Shown one piece after another: positions 41,166 through 48,972 of a stretch of DNA of 54,968 bases. How positions within the stretch are numbered: position 1 is the first letter of the stretch; every line of letters starts with the position of its first letter. The notes beneath the pieces are model-generated. The model was not told where the DNA came from, did not search any database, and saw only the letters and a list, made by a program, of their open reading frames with translations. The DNA comes from an uncultured Eubacteriales bacterium (GTDB taxonomy: Bacteria > Bacillota > Clostridia > Oscillospirales > Oscillospiraceae). The translations under genes and the position numbers were made by a program. Location: contig UQXI01000017.1 in assembly GCA_900544975.1 (NCBI GenBank), positions 1 through 54,968 on the forward strand. The letters run 5' to 3'.

Positions 41166-41194
41166 TTGACTATTTCCGCTAAATGGGGTACACT
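41166..41194 (+). promoter_or_regulatory. Promoter of the GH20 gene
   Basis: TTGACT (41166-41171), 17 nt, TACACT (41189-41194), about 55 nt before the start codon. Confidence 0.65.
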
Positions 41195-41250
41195 CTCCAT
41201 ACCCTATGGAAAGAAGGGCGGAAACGCCACATCACAAGGAGGAGCCTATC

Positions 41251-43125
41251 ATGAGATTGATCCCACAGCCACAGCAGCTGGAGCTGCTGGAAGGCCGGTA
41301 CCGCATCCGTTACCAAGACCGAATTACCCTGGACGCTTCGTGCAGTCCGGCGGCCTATGGCTTCGCCAAGCTCCTGGCTGGGGAGCTGGAGGAACAGACT
41401 GGCATCACATTGCTGATTGACCGGCGCATACACACCCCCCATCCTGGCATCCGCCTGCAACAGGTGCAGGAGCCGTGCTTGGACCGTGAGGGCTATAAAA
41501 TCGAGATTTCCGCCGCAGGCATTCAGATTACCGGCGGCGGGGATGCAGGACTGCTGTACGGCGTACAGACCCTGCGGCAGATGATCCGGCAGGAAGGATT
41601 GGTGCTGCCCTACCTCCGCCTGGAGGACCGGCCTGCCCTTTCTGCCCGGGGCCTCTTCTATGACGTCACCCGGAGCCGGATTCCCACATTGGCGTTTCTC
41701 AAGGAGCTGGCAGACCGGTGCAGCTTCTATAAGATCAATCAGCTGCATCTGTATATTGAGCACACCTTCCTGTTTGACGGCTTCAGCGAAGTCTGGCGGG
41801 ACGACACGCCCCTGACACCGGAGGACATCCTGGAGCTGGATGCCTACTGCAAGGCCCTGCAAATTGATCTGGTTCCCTCTGTGGCGACTCTGGGGCACCT
41901 GTACAAGGTGCTGCGTACCCAGAGCTTCCATCAACTCTCTGAGGTGGAGGAGCCAAAAGACGCCCCCTTCTCCTTCTACCTGCGGATGTGTCACCACACG
42001 TTAAACGTGACCGACGAGGATTCCCTGGCTCTGGTGTACCGCATGATTGACCAATTCCTACCCCTCTTCTCCTCCCAGCGCTTCAACATCAACGGGGACG
42101 AGCCCTTTGACCTGGGCAAGGGCCGGGGCAAAGCCATGGCGGATCAGGTGGGTAGCCATCAGATGTACGTGGACTGGATCGGCAAAATCTGCCGCCATGT
42201 GAAGGAGCTGGGAAAGCAGCCCATGTTCTGGGGCGACATCATCCTGGCCCACCCGGAGACGCTTCAGGAGCTGCCACAGGATGTCATCTGCATGAACTGG
42301 GACTACGCCCCCGAACCCCGGGAGGACCACGCCCAAAAGCTCTGGGCACAGGGAGCCAATCAGTATCTCTGCCCCGGGGTACAGGGTTGGAAGCAGACCA
42401 TCAACCGCTTGGATATGGCCTATGCCAACATCCAGAAGATGGCCAGCCTGGCCCATCAATATCAGGCAGCCGGCCTTCTGGTGACAGAATGGGGAGATTT
42501 TGGCCACCTTCAAGACCCGGAGTCCTCCATGCCCGGCATTCTCTACAGCGCAGCCATGGGCTGGAACCGGCAGGTTCCCTCTGAGGAAAGGCTGAATGCC
42601 GATATCTCCGTGGTGGAATATGGCGACCGCTCTGGACAGCTGCTTTCCGTTCTGCGGACCCTGAGCCAACAGGTGGTGCTGAGCTGGGGGGAGGTTGTGG
42701 AGTTCTCCGAAATTTTGAACGGCCGCCTTCCCCACAAGACCCCGGAAGAATTTTGGGAGCGCTTCCGGCCCCGCATTCAGCCCAATCTCCATCGGATTCA
42801 GGAGATCAACGAAACCATCGATGCCTGCCAGGAAACCATCTGCGGCCTGATGCCTGCCATGGACCGGCTCGGCAGAAAGCGGATGCTGCCCTACCTCCTG
42901 ATGTCCGACGGGCAGAAGCTGCTGAACCGGCTGGCGGCAGTCTGGGAAACGCGGTACCTGGGTCACGCCAATCCCCTGCAGCAAAGTCCCGCAGCACTGG
43001 CCGCTGACCTGGAAACCTGGTATGCAGATTACAAGAAGCTATGGGCCCGCAGCAGTCAGGAGAGCGAGCTCTATCGCATTGGCGAGACCATCTTCTGGCT
43101 GGCTGATCATCTCAGGCAAGCCTAG
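41251..43125 (+). CDS. Cytosolic GH20 beta-N-acetylhexosaminidase
   Basis: A 624-residue glycoside hydrolase. A GH20b-like N-terminal domain (MRLIPQPQQLELLEGRYRI ... GILLLIDRR-like region, about 1-115) leads to the TIM barrel (LSARGLFYDVTRSRIPTLAFLKELADRC). The catalytic Asp283-Glu284 pair sits in FNINGDEPFDLG. A long helical C-terminal extension follows (about 440-624). There is no signal peptide, so it should work on imported N-acetylhexosamine oligosaccharides. AAGGAGG precedes ATG 41251. Its position after the GH85 gene fits stepwise use of N-glycans. Confidence 0.88.
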   Translation: MRLIPQPQQLELLEGRYRIRYQDRITLDASCSPAAYGFAKLLAGELEEQTGITLLIDRRIHTPHPGIRLQQVQEPCLDREGYKIEISAAGIQITGGGDAGLLYGVQTLRQMIRQEGLVLPYLRLEDRPALSARGLFYDVTRSRIPTLAFLKELADRCSFYKINQLHLYIEHTFLFDGFSEVWRDDTPLTPEDILELDAYCKALQIDLVPSVATLGHLYKVLRTQSFHQLSEVEEPKDAPFSFYLRMCHHTLNVTDEDSLALVYRMIDQFLPLFSSQRFNINGDEPFDLGKGRGKAMADQVGSHQMYVDWIGKICRHVKELGKQPMFWGDIILAHPETLQELPQDVICMNWDYAPEPREDHAQKLWAQGANQYLCPGVQGWKQTINRLDMAYANIQKMASLAHQYQAAGLLVTEWGDFGHLQDPESSMPGILYSAAMGWNRQVPSEERLNADISVVEYGDRSGQLLSVLRTLSQQVVLSWGEVVEFSEILNGRLPHKTPEEFWERFRPRIQPNLHRIQEINETIDACQETICGLMPAMDRLGRKRMLPYLLMSDGQKLLNRLAAVWETRYLGHANPLQQSPAALAADLETWYADYKKLWARSSQESELYRIGETIFWLADHLRQA

Positions 43126-43168
43126 CCACGCTTTGGGCGGTTTTTTGGAAACTCAAACAAAATATGTC

Positions 43169-43197
43169 TTGCAAATCTCGGGAGATTATGGCATACT
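43169..43197 (+). promoter_or_regulatory. Promoter of the DUF1622 gene
   Basis: TTGCAA (43169-43174), 17 nt, CATACT (43192-43197), about 35 nt before the start. Confidence 0.55.
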
Positions 43198-43230
43198 GGC
43201 GGTACCAAACACATAAAGGAAGTGCGCTTT

Positions 43231-43623
43231 GTGATTGACCATGTCATTAAGACCATCCTCCCTCCCATCATTGGTGTGTTGGAGCTCATGGGGATCTTTG
43301 TAGTAGCCTGGAGCGGCCTGCGGGGCTTCTGGGATTACCTGCAAAATACCTTCCGACACAAAAACTACCCCATCCAGTATAACCTGGCCTCCGGCATGTC
43401 CACCGCTTTGGCTTTTAAGATGGCCGCTGAAATTCTGAAAACTGTCCTGGTTCATGATCTGTCCGAGCTTTTGATTCTGGGGGCCATTGTGCTGCTTCGG
43501 GGGACCATGAGCCTGCTGCTCCACTTTGAGCTGAAGCACAGCAAACAGGACCGGGCTGCCGCTCACGAAATGGAGACAGAAGCCGTCACTGATGAAGTGG
43601 AGGCCGAATCTCTGCCCGCCTGA
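43231..43623 (+). CDS. DUF1622 membrane protein
   Basis: A 130-residue protein with three hydrophobic helices (about 10-30, 48-65, 73-95) and a charged tail. The family landmarks are IIGVLELMGIFVV, GMSTALAFKMAAEILKTVLVHDLSELLILGAIVLLRG and LLLHFELK, typical of DUF1622. The function is unknown. The start is a GTG: 43231 is placed 10 nt after AAAGGA; another GTG at 43222 is too close to that site. A strong hairpin separates it from the convergent gene. Confidence 0.8.
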   Translation: MIDHVIKTILPPIIGVLELMGIFVVAWSGLRGFWDYLQNTFRHKNYPIQYNLASGMSTALAFKMAAEILKTVLVHDLSELLILGAIVLLRGTMSLLLHFELKHSKQDRAAAHEMETEAVTDEVEAESLPA

Positions 43624-43639
43624 ATCCAGATATACCAAA

Positions 43640-43688
43640 ATTCCCTGCCGGACAGAAGGCCCATACGCCCGTCTATCCGGCAGGGAAT
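43640..43688. terminator. Terminator between DUF1622 and the P-loop/SAD gene
   Basis: ATTCCCTGCCGGA...AGA pairs with TCT...TCCGGCAGGGAAT (one mismatch). On the minus strand it is followed by TTTTGG, on the plus strand by no T-run, so it mainly ends the minus-strand operon. Confidence 0.75.
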
Positions 43689-43717
43689 CGTCTGCCTGGA
43701 GCAAACAACTGTCACGC

Positions 43718-44662
43718 TTATGTAAAATCCAAATCTGCCCGCATCCGGCTCAGGCGGTTCATCATCTCCAGGGAGTCCTCTCCCACGCAGCCCACCAGCA
43801 AATACCGCTTGTTGAAGTGATCCAGCAAAAACCGCTTCACCAGATGGAACCCCACCACATGGCCGGTGGAAGGGACGTGGGTCCGGGGACCGGTGCAGGG
43901 GTGGAGCTTACCGCCAATGGCGATATGGCTCTCATCCACATAGTCCACCGGCTGGTCCTGATCGATGAGTTCCAGCATCCGCCGCTCCAGATCTGCCAGA
44001 TCCAGCTCCGGCTTGTACTCTGGGAAGGCCAGAATGAAGCCGTGGTGAATGTCATCGTGCTCCGCCCGGTCCCGCTCCTCCGGCGGGATGCAGAACTCGC
44101 ACAAATCCTCCGCCGTGTGGGCCATCAGGCGGTATTTGAGAGACTCCTGGCATTTGCGGCTGATGCTATCCGGGAAGGGTCCAAAGGGGTTGGGCCGGGC
44201 CACCAGAATCTCGTCTCCCACGCCGATGAGCAGATTGGCATTGGTGGACAGGAAGGGGTAGATGAGATCAAAATGCTCCACCACCACCCGTTTTCCCCGG
44301 TGCACCGCCTGCATGATGGCGTCGGCCAGCTCATGGGGCTGGGTAAAGCCCATTTCAAAGCGAATGTCCACATGGTACGTATGGGGTGTAAAGAAACCGG
44401 TCTCGCTGTCCTGATCCATTAGGGGAAGCGGACGGACGTTGACCCCGCCGTCATCGTTGGTGAGTTCCAGACCCGGAAACATGCCCCGGATCAGGACGCT
44501 TTTGCCGGAGCCGCTGTCACCAATGACCCCAATGAGCTTATCAAAGGGGCTCAGATACATCTGCGCAATCTGAATGCCCAGGTCATAGATCCGGTTTCGA
44601 CCCCGAGGGGCGTAAAAGGTGCTGAGAATGTGGCTTCGCTGCATTCTGCCTGAATAAGACAT
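43718..44662 (-). CDS. P-loop NTPase fused to an AlaRS second-additional-domain-like module
   Basis: A 314-residue cytosolic protein. The N-terminal half has a Walker A motif, GDSGSGKSVLIRGMF (about 46-58), and an unusual VVVEHFDLIYPF strand in place of a clear Walker B. The C-terminal half carries CTGPRTHVPSTGHVVGFHLVKRF (about 255-280), close to the CGGTHVxxTGEIG motif of the AlaRS/ThrRS editing (SAD) domain, with a HHGF element before it. GGGAGG lies before ATG 44662, inside the end of citC, so the two genes are coupled. Its role is unknown; it may act in activation of the lyase or in quality control. Confidence 0.7.
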   Translation of the reverse strand: MSYSGRMQRSHILSTFYAPRGRNRIYDLGIQIAQMYLSPFDKLIGVIGDSGSGKSVLIRGMFPGLELTNDDGGVNVRPLPLMDQDSETGFFTPHTYHVDIRFEMGFTQPHELADAIMQAVHRGKRVVVEHFDLIYPFLSTNANLLIGVGDEILVARPNPFGPFPDSISRKCQESLKYRLMAHTAEDLCEFCIPPEERDRAEHDDIHHGFILAFPEYKPELDLADLERRMLELIDQDQPVDYVDESHIAIGGKLHPCTGPRTHVPSTGHVVGFHLVKRFLLDHFNKRYLLVGCVGEDSLEMMNRLSRMRADLDFT

Positions 44663-44666
44663 GAAT

Positions 44667-45647
44667 TTAACCTCCCAATTTTGATTTTAAATAGGCGAAC
44701 GTGGTGTGGGGCACCAGCTGCTGCAAAAGCTGCCAATCTCCGGAAGCCAGGCACCCGCGAACCCGGCTGGCGCTTACCGGGCCGCCCTCGGCCTCCAGCC
44801 GGGGCACCTCCACAACGGAGATTCCCCGTCCCGGCAGGAAGCTTTGCAATGCCTCATTGTAGCGCCCGGTCACAGGGTCCAGCGGCTCTGTGCCCACAAA
44901 CCGCTTCCGAAGACCCAGGGCCGGTGCAAAGCGGCTGGCAAAGATCTCCAGGTCCAGCTGACAGCTGATCTCCCCTCCCCGGTTCTGATCCTTGAGGAAA
45001 TAGGTGGGAAAGGTTGCGTTGGAAATGAGATATCCCATGGTGGGGTGCACCGACACGTTGGAATACGCCTGACATCCCTGCCGCACCAGCTCCAGCCGGT
45101 CTTCCGGTGGGAACATCCCTTTGGCTTCCGACAGGACAAACACATACAGCCAATCGCAAGCTTGTCTGGCCTGATCCACCAAATATTGATGTCCCAACGT
45201 AAAGGGCGCGCAGTTCATCACCACGGCGCCGCAATTTCCTCCGTGCTTGGGCAGCGCATCCAAGTACCGGCGCAGTCCCCCCCGGGTGCTCTCCAGCAGC
45301 ATGGCCTCGCCACAGGCAGCCACCGGGAAAAAGCTGAGACTCCGGAAGAGCGGCTCGTTGCTGGGCTTGGTAAATATAAAGAGCTGCCGGTGTCCCCTGG
45401 AAAAGGCCTCCCGCCGGAGCTCCGTCATCAAAACCTCTGCCAATCCCTGCCCCTGATAAGCCGGGTCCACGGCCACGGTCTTGATGACGTTGCCGTCCAG
45501 TCCGCCGCAGGCCAGAATCCGTCCGCTCTCTTGCAGGCTGACAGTCGCCTGGACACCGCTGTCCGAGCGAAGTCCCTGCTCTGACAAAAAGCGGGCAATG
45601 GGCTCTGACTGCCCGCCCTGGGCAGGCCGTTCCCAAAAAACTTCCAT
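44667..45647 (-). CDS. citC: [Citrate (pro-3S)-lyase] ligase CitC-like
   Basis: Acetylates the thiol of the acyl-carrier subunit, switching the lyase on. Of 326 residues, the first 130 are a GNAT domain (VDPAYQGQGLAEVLMTELRREAF) and the rest a nucleotidyltransferase domain with GAVVMNCAPFTLGHQYLVDQA and SASRVRGCL. GGAGG lies 8 nt before ATG 45647; ATG 45653 is possible but too near to the site. It is divergent from citD, with both promoters between them. Where the lyase acts on citramalate instead of citrate, the same ligase chemistry is known. Confidence 0.9.
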   Translation of the reverse strand: MEVFWERPAQGGQSEPIARFLSEQGLRSDSGVQATVSLQESGRILACGGLDGNVIKTVAVDPAYQGQGLAEVLMTELRREAFSRGHRQLFIFTKPSNEPLFRSLSFFPVAACGEAMLLESTRGGLRRYLDALPKHGGNCGAVVMNCAPFTLGHQYLVDQARQACDWLYVFVLSEAKGMFPPEDRLELVRQGCQAYSNVSVHPTMGYLISNATFPTYFLKDQNRGGEISCQLDLEIFASRFAPALGLRKRFVGTEPLDPVTGRYNEALQSFLPGRGISVVEVPRLEAEGGPVSASRVRGCLASGDWQLLQQLVPHTTFAYLKSKLGG

Positions 45648-45678
45648 CTGCATGTCCTCCTCTCCTGCTTCTCCCTTC

Positions 45679-45706
45679 AGTATACAGTTTTTTTTCGTCC
45701 TTGCAA
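45679..45706 (-). promoter_or_regulatory. Promoter of citC
   Basis: Minus strand TTGCAA (45701-45706), 16 nt, TATACT (45679-45684). Confidence 0.65.
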
Positions 45707-45727
45707 CAGGAAAAGCGAAAATATCTG

Positions 45728-45756
45728 TTGAAAAAGCCGGGAATCTATTATACAAT
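45728..45756 (+). promoter_or_regulatory. Promoter of citDEF
   Basis: TTGAAA (45728-45733), 17 nt, TACAAT (45751-45756), 50 nt before citD. Confidence 0.75.
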
Positions 45757-45805
45757 ATCCAAAAAACCAAATAGCCCCACCTACTTTCCTAGGAGGTATG
45801 CCCCC

Positions 45806-46081
45806 ATGTCTGAAATTCTTCAGCACGCCACAGCCGGCACCATGGAATCCAGCGATGCCTATGTGGAAATTGAACCCAACGAAAACGGCTTGGAAATCCG
45901 GCTGGAATCGGTCGTCCTACAACAATTTGGCCAGGACATCGAACAGTCGGTCCAAGCCGTTCTACTGCGTTACGGCGTAAAAGATGCCAAGGTCACACTC
46001 ATTGACCGTGGCGCCCTGGACTGCGTCATTCGCGCCCGGGTGGAGACGGCCATTCGCAGAGGAAGGGGGGAATCTGCATGA
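45806..46081 (+). CDS. citD: Citrate/citramalate lyase acyl carrier protein CitD
   Basis: Gamma subunit (91 residues) that carries the phosphoribosyl-dephospho-CoA arm. The attachment motif AGTMESSDAYV has the modified Ser at 15 or 16, as in AGTLESSD of known CitD. AGGAGGT is 8-9 nt before ATG 45806. It overlaps citE by 4 nt (ATGA), in the usual order citD-citE-citF. No citX or citG, needed to make and attach the arm, is found in the window. Confidence 0.92.
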   Translation: MSEILQHATAGTMESSDAYVEIEPNENGLEIRLESVVLQQFGQDIEQSVQAVLLRYGVKDAKVTLIDRGALDCVIRARVETAIRRGRGESA

Positions 46082-46962
46082 TCCGCTCCATGTTGTTTCT
46101 CCCGGGCAACACGCCCAATATGCTCATCAACGGCGACGCTTTGGGCGCAGATGCTGTCATTCTGGATCTGGAAGATGCGGTATCCCCCCAGGAGAAGGAT
46201 GCCGCCCGGATTCTGGTCCGCAACGCCCTGTCCCTCATGGGCTTTGGCTGCCAGACCGTTGTGCGGGTCAACGCCCTGGACTCCGGCCTGTGCCAGCAGG
46301 ATCTGGAAGAAATTGTCCCCCAGGGTCCCACCGCGCTGATGCTTCCCAAGACCGCATCCGCCCAGCAGATTCAGCAGCTGGACGCCGCCGTCTCCCAGTT
46401 GGAGCAGGCCCATGGAATGCCTCTGGGACAGGTCCGTTTCATTCCCCTTCTGGAGACTGCACTGGGGGTGGAAAACGCATTTTCCATTGCAGCCGCCAGT
46501 GAACGGATTTTGGGGCTCTTCCTGGGCGGGGAAGACCTGACTGCGGACCTGCGCTGCAAACGCACCAAGGAGGGCAAGGAGATTGACTACGCCCGTCAGC
46601 GCGTGGTCTGCGCTGCCCGGGCTGCCGGTGTGGAGGCCTTTGACACCCCCTTCACCGACGTAAACGACGACCAGGGCCTTTGGGACGACGCGCGGTATGC
46701 CAAGAGCCTGGGCTTTACGGGAAAGGCCAGCATCTCTCCCCGCCATGTCACCGGGATCAACGCCGTCTTCTCCCCCACAGCAGCAGAAATTGCCTATGCC
46801 CAGGAGGTTCTGGCTGCCATTGCCGATGCCAAGCGGCAGGGCCGGGGCGCCATTTCCCTCCACGGAAAAATGATCGACGCACCCATTGTCACAAGGGCCC
46901 AGCAGACCCTGTCTGCCGCCCAAACTCTGGGACTGATTGGAGGTGAAACCTGTGGAAACTAA
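46078..46962 (+). CDS. citE: Citrate/citramalate lyase beta subunit CitE
   Basis: Cleaves the acyl-ACP intermediate, releasing acetyl-ACP and the keto acid (oxaloacetate from citrate, pyruvate from citramalate). The 294-residue TIM barrel shows RSMLFLPGNTPNML, DAVILDLEDAVSP (metal-binding), VVRVNALDS and LLETALGVENAFSIA. It overlaps citD by 4 nt and citF by 11 nt. The substrate cannot be told from the sequence; the neighbours favour citramalyl-ACP. Confidence 0.93.
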   Translation: MIRSMLFLPGNTPNMLINGDALGADAVILDLEDAVSPQEKDAARILVRNALSLMGFGCQTVVRVNALDSGLCQQDLEEIVPQGPTALMLPKTASAQQIQQLDAAVSQLEQAHGMPLGQVRFIPLLETALGVENAFSIAAASERILGLFLGGEDLTADLRCKRTKEGKEIDYARQRVVCAARAAGVEAFDTPFTDVNDDQGLWDDARYAKSLGFTGKASISPRHVTGINAVFSPTAAEIAYAQEVLAAIADAKRQGRGAISLHGKMIDAPIVTRAQQTLSAAQTLGLIGGETCGN

Positions 46963-48367
46963 GCTGCTTCCCTCTCTGTCTGCCGCCATAAAAGCCACGG
47001 GTCTTCGGGACGGCATGACCATTTCCTTCCATCACCATCTGCGCAATGGAGACTACATCCTGAACCTGGTGCTGGAGGAAGCCGCCCGGATGGGCATTCG
47101 GGATCTGACGGTCAATGCCAGCTCCCTATTCGATATTCATATGCCCATTGTGGGCCACATTCGCAACGGTGTGGTCACCCGTCTTCTGACGGACTATGTC
47201 TCCGGAGGCATTGGCCGGTACATCTCAGAAGGCATTCTCTCCACACCGGTGGAATTCCGCTCTCACGGCACGCGGGCCACTGACATTGCCTCTGGCCGCA
47301 CCCCCATCGACATCGCCTTTGTGGCAGCCCCCGCCGCCGACTGTCGGGGCAACTGCACCGGCAAACTGGGCCATGCCGCCTGTGGCAGCCTGGGGTACGC
47401 CATCCCCGACGCCACCTACGCCAAACAAGTCGTCGTCCTCACAGACACCCTCTTGCCCTATCCCCTGCTGGACTGGTCCATCTCAGAAAACCTGGTAGAT
47501 TACGTGGTCCAGGTGGAGGCCATCGGCGACCCCAAAGGCATCCTCTCCGGCACCACCCGGATCACCCGGGACCCGGTGGGCCTGGTGATGGCGGACACTG
47601 CCGCCAAGGTCATCCAAGCGTCGGGCCTGCTGCAAGACGGCTTCTCCTTCCAAACTGGCGCCGGCGGCGCTTCCCTGGCGGCTGCCGCCTCTCTGAAAGA
47701 GATTATGCTCCGGGAGCAGATCCACGGCAGCTTTGCCCTGGGCGGCATCACCGGCTACTTGGTGGAGATGCTCCGGGCCGGCTGCTTCCGCCAGCTGATG
47801 GATGTGCAGTGCTTTGATCTGGACGCTGTGGCCTCGATCCGGGACGATCCCCGGCACCGGGAAATTTCCGCCAACCATTACGCAGGCCCAGGTACCCGGG
47901 GCGCTGTGGTGGATAGCCTGGATGTGGTCATCCTGGGTGCAACGGAAATCGATACGGACTTCAATGTCAACGTGCACACCGATTCCAACGGCTGCCTGAT
48001 GGGCGGCTCCGGCGGACACACCGACGCGGCGGCCGGGGCGAAGCTCACCATGATCCTGGCGCCCCTGGTGCGGGCTCGGCTGCCCATCGTCACCGACCGG
48101 GTGACCTGCATCTCCACCCCCGGCGCCAGCATTGATGTGCTGGTAACCCAACGGGGCATCGCCGTCAATCCCCTGCGGCCGGAATTGGCCGACAAGCTCC
48201 GCCAGGCCGGGCTCCCAGTTGTGGACATCCACGACCTGAAAGCCAGGGCAGAATCCATCACCGGAGTTCCCAGGCGAATCCCCCGGGGCGACCGGTCCGT
48301 GGCTCAGGTCCTGGGCCGGGACGGCACGCTGCAGGACACAGTATGGAATCTGCCGGAAGAACTGTAA
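46952..48367 (+). CDS. citF: Citrate/citramalate lyase alpha subunit CitF
   Basis: CoA-transferase-like subunit that exchanges acetyl-ACP for citryl- or citramalyl-ACP. The 471 residues carry ISFHHHLRNGDYILN, HGTRATDIASGRTPIDIAFVAAPAAD, GGIGRYISEG and DFNVNVHTDSNGCLMGGSGGHTD. It starts with GTG 46952, set by GGAGG 8 nt upstream, and overlaps citE. It ends the citDEF operon; the next promoter follows 17 nt after its stop. Confidence 0.93.
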   Translation: METKLLPSLSAAIKATGLRDGMTISFHHHLRNGDYILNLVLEEAARMGIRDLTVNASSLFDIHMPIVGHIRNGVVTRLLTDYVSGGIGRYISEGILSTPVEFRSHGTRATDIASGRTPIDIAFVAAPAADCRGNCTGKLGHAACGSLGYAIPDATYAKQVVVLTDTLLPYPLLDWSISENLVDYVVQVEAIGDPKGILSGTTRITRDPVGLVMADTAAKVIQASGLLQDGFSFQTGAGGASLAAAASLKEIMLREQIHGSFALGGITGYLVEMLRAGCFRQLMDVQCFDLDAVASIRDDPRHREISANHYAGPGTRGAVVDSLDVVILGATEIDTDFNVNVHTDSNGCLMGGSGGHTDAAAGAKLTMILAPLVRARLPIVTDRVTCISTPGASIDVLVTQRGIAVNPLRPELADKLRQAGLPVVDIHDLKARAESITGVPRRIPRGDRSVAQVLGRDGTLQDTVWNLPEEL

Positions 48368-48383
48368 ATATTTTTCTGAACCC

Positions 48384-48412
48384 TTGACAGCCGGGGAAAA
48401 ACAGGGTATAGT
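48384..48412 (+). promoter_or_regulatory. Promoter of the glutamate mutase operon
   Basis: TTGACA (48384-48389), 17-nt spacer, TATAGT (48407-48412). The leader to glmS is about 95 nt; no B12-riboswitch core was recognised in it. Confidence 0.8.
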
Positions 48413-48515
48413 ACCTGTGGAATACATAATAATCTTGCATAATCGAATATTCCGCCGGTTCCAATCCCATCCCTATTGTAAACCCAGCCAATAATATGAT
48501 TTGGAGTGGATAACC

Positions 48516-48968
48516 ATGGAGCGAAAAAAGAAAGTGTTGGTCATGGGCGTCATCGGTGCTGATGTACACGCCGTGGGCAACCGAATCCTGTACCAGGCTT
48601 TTACGGAAGCCGGATTTGACGTCATCAACCTGGGCGTGATGGTCTCCCAAGAGGAGTACATCGCCGCCGCCATTGAGTCCAAAGCCGATGCCATTGTGGT
48701 CTCCTCCCTGTACGGTCAGGGTGAGCTGGACTGCCGCGGCATGCGGGAGAAATGTGACGAAGCGGGCCTCAAGGGCATTCCGCTGCTGGTAGGTGGCAAC
48801 ATCGTCATCGGGAAGCAGCGCTTCGAAGATGTAGAAGCCCGGTTTCATGCCATGGGCTTTGACCGTGCCTTCCCTCCGGGAACCATGCCTGAGGTAACCA
48901 TCGCAGCTCTGCGGGAAATCCTGCACATGGATCCCCCCGCAGACGAGGAGCCTCAGGACGGACGGTGA
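48516..48968 (+). CDS. glmS: Methylaspartate (glutamate) mutase, S subunit
   Basis: Small B12-binding subunit of glutamate mutase, which rearranges L-glutamate to (2S,3S)-3-methylaspartate. The 150-residue protein has the base-off cobalamin motif Asp16-x-His18-x-x-Gly21 (GADVHAVGNRIL) with VSSLYGQGE and LLVGGNIVIGK. ATG 48516 follows TTGGAG at about 9 nt. The gene order S-L-E and the ammonia-lyase next to it confirm the pathway. The gene symbol is also used for glucosamine-6-phosphate synthase, which this is not. Confidence 0.94.
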   Translation: MERKKKVLVMGVIGADVHAVGNRILYQAFTEAGFDVINLGVMVSQEEYIAAAIESKADAIVVSSLYGQGELDCRGMREKCDEAGLKGIPLLVGGNIVIGKQRFEDVEARFHAMGFDRAFPPGTMPEVTIAALREILHMDPPADEEPQDGR

Positions 48969-48972
48969 TACC

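Larger units (their letters stand above)
40669..41250. other. Intergenic region carrying a repeat cluster, no gene supported
   Basis: Between the GH85 palindrome and the GH20 gene I see no protein gene. It holds three copies of a palindromic repeat (next entry), an AT-rich stretch, and a promoter at 41166-41194. Short open frames here read through the repeat (RRGGPVCPP) and are a known annotation artefact of such repeats. Confidence 0.7.

Noticed and set aside
48413..48515. Cobalamin riboswitch before the glutamate mutase genes
   Set aside because: The region is too short and lacks the B12-box and the conserved core, although the enzyme uses B12.
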